Source: Sphaerotilus montanus
GTDB taxonomy: Bacteria; Pseudomonadota; Gammaproteobacteria; Burkholderiales; Burkholderiaceae_C
Direction: 5' to 3'
Length of the DNA stretch: 64,000 nucleotides
NCBI RefSeq assembly: GCF_013410775.1
Contig: NZ_JACCFH010000001.1
Span: 372,001 to 436,000 of the forward strand
Position numbers and translations under genes: made by a program. Shown in pieces: positions 60,099 through 64,000 of the stretch (its first letter is position 1; each line of letters opens with the position of its first letter). A model generated the notes under the pieces. That model was not told the origin of the DNA and made no database searches. It saw only the letters and a list, made by a program, of their open reading frames with translations.

Positions 60099-60923
60099 GT
60101 GACCCCGGATCCCGGCACCGCCGCGTCGGACACCGACCCGGCGGAGCTGGCGCTGGCCCGCCTGTACGGCGAGCCGCTGTTCGCGCTGCCGCAGGATCTC
60201 TACATCCCGCCCGAGGCGCTGGCCGTCTACCTCGACGCCTTCGAGGGCCCGCTGGACCTGCTGCTCTACCTGATCCGGCGCCAGAACTTCAACATCCTCG
60301 ACATCCCGATGGCCGAGGTGACGCGCCAGTACCTGGCCTACGTCGACCAGCTGCGCGAACACCACCTCGAACTCGCCGCCGAGTACCTGCTGATGGCGGC
60401 GATGCTCATCGAGATCAAGTCGCGCATGCTGCTGCCGCCGCGCCAGGTGGCGGCCGATCAGGAAGCCGCCGATCCGCGGGCCGAGCTGGTGCGGCGCCTG
60501 CTGGAGTACGAGCGCATCAAGCTCGGCGCGCTGAAGATCGACCAGCTGCCGCTCGTCGGGCGCGACCTGCTCGCCGCGGCAGTGCACATCGAGCAGGCCC
60601 TGGAGCCGCGCCTGCCCGACGTCAGCCCGATCGACCTGCGCAATGCCTGGGCCGACGTGCTCCAGCGCGCCAAGCTGACCCAGCGCCACCACATCGGCCG
60701 CGAGGCGCTGTCCGTGCGCGAGCACATGACGCTGGTGCTGCGCGCGCTGCAGGGCCGGCGCTTCGTCGAGTTCCACGAGCTGTTCGACGCCACGCGCGGC
60801 GTGCCGGTGCTGGTCGTGACCTTCATCGCCATGCTGGAACTGGCCCGCGAGCGCCTGCTGGAGATCACCCAGGCCGAGGCCTTCGCGCCCATCTACGTGC
60901 GGCTGACCTACACCCCGTCCTGA
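60099..60923 (+). CDS. scpA: segregation and condensation protein A
   Basis: The 274-residue protein is the kleisin subunit of the SMC-ScpA-ScpB complex that compacts chromosomal DNA. It has 'FEGPLDLLLYLIRRQNFNILDIP' (in part 'FEGPLDLLLYLIRRQ') in the N-terminal SMC-binding region and 'FIAMLELARERLLEITQ' in the C-terminal winged helix. The GTG start at 60099 lies one base after the DUF3460 stop codon. Neither smc nor scpB is in the window. Confidence 0.95.
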   Translation: MTPDPGTAASDTDPAELALARLYGEPLFALPQDLYIPPEALAVYLDAFEGPLDLLLYLIRRQNFNILDIPMAEVTRQYLAYVDQLREHHLELAAEYLLMAAMLIEIKSRMLLPPRQVAADQEAADPRAELVRRLLEYERIKLGALKIDQLPLVGRDLLAAAVHIEQALEPRLPDVSPIDLRNAWADVLQRAKLTQRHHIGREALSVREHMTLVLRALQGRRFVEFHELFDATRGVPVLVVTFIAMLELARERLLEITQAEAFAPIYVRLTYTPS

Positions 60924-60979
60924 GCGGACCTCGCCCTGCGCCCCCTACACTCCGCTGAAAACCCTTCAGGAGTGTGCAG

Positions 60980-61891
60980 ATGTCCACGATCCAAGCCGGC
61001 ATTGCGGCCCGCGTCCCCGCCCACGGCCGCTACCTCAGCCTGGCCTTGCGCCCGGACGCCGATGCCGCCGTGCGCACCACCCTGCAGGCCCTGGCCGCCG
61101 AAGTCGACGGGCTGCACACCGTCGTCGGGCTGGGCGCCACGCTGGTCGCACGGCTGGACGCCGCCGTGCCCGGCCTGCGCAGCTTCAGCGCGCCGCCGGC
61201 CAGCCGGGTCGATCTGCCGGCCACGCCCGCCGAGCTGTGGCTGTGGCTGCGCAGCGAGGACGATCCCGGCGCACTGCTGCAGCGGAGCCGCGCACTGGCC
61301 CGCCTGCTGGCGCCCGCCTTCGATGTCACCCACGAACTCGCCGCCTTCCGCCACCAGGACGGCCGCGACCTGACCGGCTACGAGGACGGCACCGAGAACC
61401 CCACCGGCCGCGACATGGTCGACACCATCGGCGTGCAGGGCCAGGGGCCGGGGCTGGACGGCGGCAGCTTCGTCGCCGTGCAGCAATGGGAGCATGCGCT
61501 GGAGCGCTTCGACCGGTTCGACCGCCCCACGCAGGACCGCATGATCGGCCGCCGCCGCGACGACAACGTCGAACTCGACGACGCACCCCCCAGCGCCCAC
61601 GTGCAGCGCACCGCGCAGGAGAGCTTCTCCCCGGAAGCCTTTGTCGTGCGGCGCTCGATGCCGTGGATCGAGGGCGCGCGCTGCGGCCTGCACTTCACGG
61701 CCTTCGCCACCGGCTTCGACGCCTTCGAGGCCCAGCTCGCCCGCATGGCAGGGGTCGAGGACGGCGTAGTCGACGATCTCTTCCGTTTCAGCCAACCGGT
61801 CAGCGGGGCCTACTACTGGTGCCCGCCGGTGCAGGCGGGCCGGCTGGATCTGCGCCGGCTGTTCCAGAACCAAGGGCACCCCCCGGCCTGA
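60980..61891 (+). CDS. Dyp-type peroxidase
   Basis: The 303-residue haem peroxidase has the family motif 'GYEDGTENP' (GxxDG at 133-137, Asp136 catalytic), a His in 'DDAPPSAHVQR' as likely haem ligand and a C-terminal 'SQPVSGAYYWCPP'. There is no signal peptide, so it is a cytoplasmic P-type DyP, unless packaged otherwise. AGGAG (60968-60972) seven bases before the ATG supports the start. TACACT at 60946-60951 is a candidate -10 element. Confidence 0.93.
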   Translation: MSTIQAGIAARVPAHGRYLSLALRPDADAAVRTTLQALAAEVDGLHTVVGLGATLVARLDAAVPGLRSFSAPPASRVDLPATPAELWLWLRSEDDPGALLQRSRALARLLAPAFDVTHELAAFRHQDGRDLTGYEDGTENPTGRDMVDTIGVQGQGPGLDGGSFVAVQQWEHALERFDRFDRPTQDRMIGRRRDDNVELDDAPPSAHVQRTAQESFSPEAFVVRRSMPWIEGARCGLHFTAFATGFDAFEAQLARMAGVEDGVVDDLFRFSQPVSGAYYWCPPVQAGRLDLRRLFQNQGHPPA

Positions 61892-61972
61892 TCTGCACAA
61901 GTGCGGCGTGAATTGCCGTATCCAGCCTTCAATCCAGCCCGGGCAAAGGCATAAGATGTCCGGAGCGAATCT

Positions 61973-62000
61973 GTCACTTCCGGAGTCTCCCTCCGGTGAC
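61973..62000. promoter_or_regulatory. nested inverted repeat before the LysM-FecR gene
   Basis: GTCAC-TT-CCGGAG-TCTCC-CTCCGGTGAC forms a two-part inverted repeat (inner CCGGAG/CTCCGG, outer GTCAC/GTGAC), 20 bases before the start codon. It could be an operator or a leader hairpin. A weak TAAGAT -10-like hexamer lies at 61952-61957. No T-run follows. Confidence 0.35.
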
Positions 62001-62019
62001 CCGCTGACACCACGCTCCC

Positions 62020-63411
62020 ATGACATTGCTTCCACGCCCGGCCGCCGCACTGCTGGCCCTGCTGCTGTCCGCAGCCGGGGGCGCCTCGTCGGCCACATCG
62101 GACGAGTTCCTGTACACGGTCCAGCCGGGTGACTCGGTCTGGTCACTCGCGGCGCGCTACCTGCACCAGCAGCACACGTGGCAGGACCTGCGGACGAACA
62201 ACCAGCTGCGCAGCGACCGGCTGCAACCCGGCCAGGTGCTGCGCATTCCGCTGCCCTGGCTGCGCCTGACAACGCAGGAAGCGCGACTGGCCGCCCTCCG
62301 CGGCGACGTCATGCTCAACAGCGGCACCGGCTGGACTGCCGCCCGTGCCGACACCCCCCTGCCCCCGGGCACCTGGCTGCGCACCCCGGTCGACGGCACC
62401 GCGACACTGCAGATGCAGGACGGCACGCGGGTGCTGGTCCGCCCGTCCAGCGAGTTGCGCCTGATCCCGCTCGACCGGGCGCAGCAAGAAGCGTGGATCC
62501 GGGCACAGTCGGCCAGCAGCCCGGGACCAGCCCCCCGCGCAGGCACCGCGCCCGTGCGCATCGAACTGCTGCGGGGCGGGCTGGAGAGTGCCGTGCAGCC
62601 GCAGCCAGACCACAGCCGCTTCGAGATCCGCACGCCTTCGGCCGTGACGACCGTGCGGGGCACCGAATTCCGGGTGTCTGCCGATGCGGACAGCACACGG
62701 GCCGAGGTCGTGCATGGCCGGGTCGATTTTGGCAACACGCTCGGCGAGGTGCCCCTGGAGACCGCCACCGGCTCCCGCGCCGACCAGGGTCTGCAGCCGG
62801 TGGCCGCCGTGCCGCTGCTGCCGGCACCGGAACTGGAGACCGCCCCGGATCCGCTGTCCACCGAGCAGGTCCGCGCACTGCGCTGGCCGCCGGTGGCCGG
62901 TGCCGTGGCCTACCGCGTGCAGTGGTTCGGCGACGATGCCTCGGCCAGCCTGCTCCACGAATCGGTGCAGCCAACCGCCGGACCGGGGGTCCCCGCGCTC
63001 GCCGATGGCACCTACCAGCTCCGCGTGCGGGCGATTGATGCCATCGGCCTCGAAGGCTTGCCTGGCGCCCGCACGCTCACGCTCTTCACGCCACCACCGC
63101 CGCCGCCGCCACCGCCTCCTGCGCCCCGGACCCCGCAGTTCAGCACCCACTGGCTGGACAACCGCATCGAACTGCGCTGGGCCCCGGTCGATCCGCAAGC
63201 GTGTGTGCAGGTGCAGATCGCCGAGGATGGGGCCTTCGAGCGGGTCGTGCTGGATGAGCTGACACCCCGAGAGGGGCTGAACCTGCCTGCGCCGCTTCGG
63301 CCCGGGCCTTACCACGTACGCGTTCGAGTGCTGCTGGCCGATGGTGGTCGCAGCGGGTGGTCCGAGCCGCGCGCCTTCGACCTTCGCTCGTCCCAGGAGC
63401 CCCCGCCGTGA
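62020..63411 (+). CDS. exported LysM-FecR-domain envelope protein
   Basis: The 463-residue protein has a signal peptide, a LysM peptidoglycan-binding module ('YTVQPGDSVWSLAARYL' to 'LQPGQVLRIPLP', about 31-77) and a FecR-like domain (about 92-240, 'LRTPVDGTATLQMQDGTRVLV', 'VTTVRGTEFRVSAD'). Two fibronectin-like segments flank a polyproline linker ('TPPPPPPPPPPAP'). The FecR part here is extracytoplasmic, without the anti-sigma N-terminus. It is coupled to the downstream CHASE2 gene (start overlaps its stop), suggesting a shared sensory role in the envelope. Confidence 0.87.
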   Translation: MTLLPRPAAALLALLLSAAGGASSATSDEFLYTVQPGDSVWSLAARYLHQQHTWQDLRTNNQLRSDRLQPGQVLRIPLPWLRLTTQEARLAALRGDVMLNSGTGWTAARADTPLPPGTWLRTPVDGTATLQMQDGTRVLVRPSSELRLIPLDRAQQEAWIRAQSASSPGPAPRAGTAPVRIELLRGGLESAVQPQPDHSRFEIRTPSAVTTVRGTEFRVSADADSTRAEVVHGRVDFGNTLGEVPLETATGSRADQGLQPVAAVPLLPAPELETAPDPLSTEQVRALRWPPVAGAVAYRVQWFGDDASASLLHESVQPTAGPGVPALADGTYQLRVRAIDAIGLEGLPGARTLTLFTPPPPPPPPPPAPRTPQFSTHWLDNRIELRWAPVDPQACVQVQIAEDGAFERVVLDELTPREGLNLPAPLRPGPYHVRVRVLLADGGRSGWSEPRAFDLRSSQEPPP

Positions 63412-64000
63412 CCCACCCCCCCCCTTTCGCCCGGCAAACCCTGTCGCTCCGGCTGGTGTCTGCCCCCTGGTGGTTCGCGGCCATGCTGACCGCCTTGCTC
63501 CTGCTGGGCGCCCGCCCGCTGGTCGACCGGTTCGACCTGGCCGTGCACGATCTGCTGTCCCGCGACGTGATCGAGCCGCTGTCCAGGCCGACGCCACCGG
63601 CGGACAGCCTCGTGGTCGCCATCGACGATGCCAGCCTGCAGGCACTCGGCCGCTGGCCCTGGCCGCGCCAGCGCCACGCCGAGCTGATCGACGTGCTGCG
63701 CAGCGCCGGCACGCAGGCGGTCGGCTACAACGTGCTGTTCACCGAACCGTCCACGGATCCGGCCGAGGATGCACGGCTGGCCGAAGCGATCGCCGCGCAC
63801 GGCCAGATCGTGCTGCCCGTCGTGCCGGGCGACCGGCTGGACGGCACGCCGGCGCGCGTGCTGCAGCCCATGCCGGCACTCGCCAAGGTGGCCGCCGCAC
63901 TCGGTCACGCCGAATCGCCGATCGATCTGGACGGTCAGGTGCGCCGCATCGCGCTGGTCGCCGGCAGCGGCCCGACCGCCTGGGAAGCGCTGCCACTGGC
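63408..64000 (+). CDS. CHASE2-domain sensor protein, N-terminal fragment
   Basis: The gene starts with GTG at 63408, overlapping the preceding stop codon (GTGA), and runs off the window after about 197 residues. An N-terminal transmembrane helix ('WFAAMLTALLLLGAR') precedes a periplasmic CHASE2 domain, with 'LVVAIDDASLQALGRWPWPR', 'QAVGYNVLFTEP' and 'ALGHAESPIDLDGQVRR' as landmarks. Such proteins continue with more helices and an adenylate cyclase, kinase or diguanylate cyclase output, not visible here. A C9 run (63416-63424) lies in codons 3-6. Confidence 0.85.
   Translation, partial: MTHPPPFARQTLSLRLVSAPWWFAAMLTALLLLGARPLVDRFDLAVHDLLSRDVIEPLSRPTPPADSLVVAIDDASLQALGRWPWPRQRHAELIDVLRSAGTQAVGYNVLFTEPSTDPAEDARLAEAIAAHGQIVLPVVPGDRLDGTPARVLQPMPALAKVAAALGHAESPIDLDGQVRRIALVAGSGPTAWEALPL

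Overview
The window is high-GC, gene-dense proteobacterial chromosome. Gene content points to a betaproteobacterium of the order Burkholderiales: an NAD-dependent fds formate dehydrogenase operon with its LysR regulator, an EpsD-EpsE-EpsF-EpsG/exosortase B/EpsI polysaccharide locus, a DUF3460-scpA pair, and DUF1800/DUF1501 secreted proteins. A Leptothrix/Sphaerotilus-like organism would fit, but that is inference from gene content only.

Layout. 1-3.3 kb: the 3' end of an RND efflux permease, then an exported di-haem peroxidase with a ricin-like tail. 3.3-13.9 kb: a tightly coupled minus-strand recC-recB-recD operon with a WYL-type regulator gene directly upstream; recC and recD carry palindromic repeats translated in frame. 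14.2-19.3 kb: an exported subtilisin-like protease with a possible sorting tail, a SapC-family gene coupled to a CorC/HlyC-type membrane protein whose start is disrupted by a 7-bp tandem duplication, apaH and tRNA-Ser(UGA). 19.34-20.19 kb: an IS5-type insertion sequence with a frameshifted transposase.

20.6-35.5 kb is an exopolysaccharide locus. Plus-strand genes encode EpsD, EpsE, EpsF, EpsG, exosortase B, EpsI, a flippase, a polymerase/ligase and two glycosyltransferases. An opposing minus-strand group encodes two WecB/TagA/CpsF glycosyltransferases, a DegT-type aminotransferase and an SDR protein without the usual Tyr/Lys pair. The flippase/polymerase part is visibly more AT-rich. 35.7-43.8 kb: a second subtilase, then fdsR-fdsG-fdsB-fdsA-fdsD, without the fdsC usually found in this operon type. 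A TnpB-only IS200/IS605-type element (about 43.76-44.79 kb) ends one base before the fdsR start codon.

44.9-52 kb is a secretion-rich block: a third subtilase (lipoprotein), an unknown exported protein, a lipoprotein combining a CBM60-like module with DUF1800, and a DUF1501 protein. 52-64 kb is mostly housekeeping: ApbC/Mrp, a small ferredoxin, MetG, an isochorismatase-type hydrolase, a PH-domain protein, a SulP transporter, a CYTH phosphatase, DUF3460, ScpA, a Dyp peroxidase, a LysM-FecR envelope protein and the start of a CHASE2 sensor cut by the window edge. No CRISPR array, rRNA or prophage was seen.
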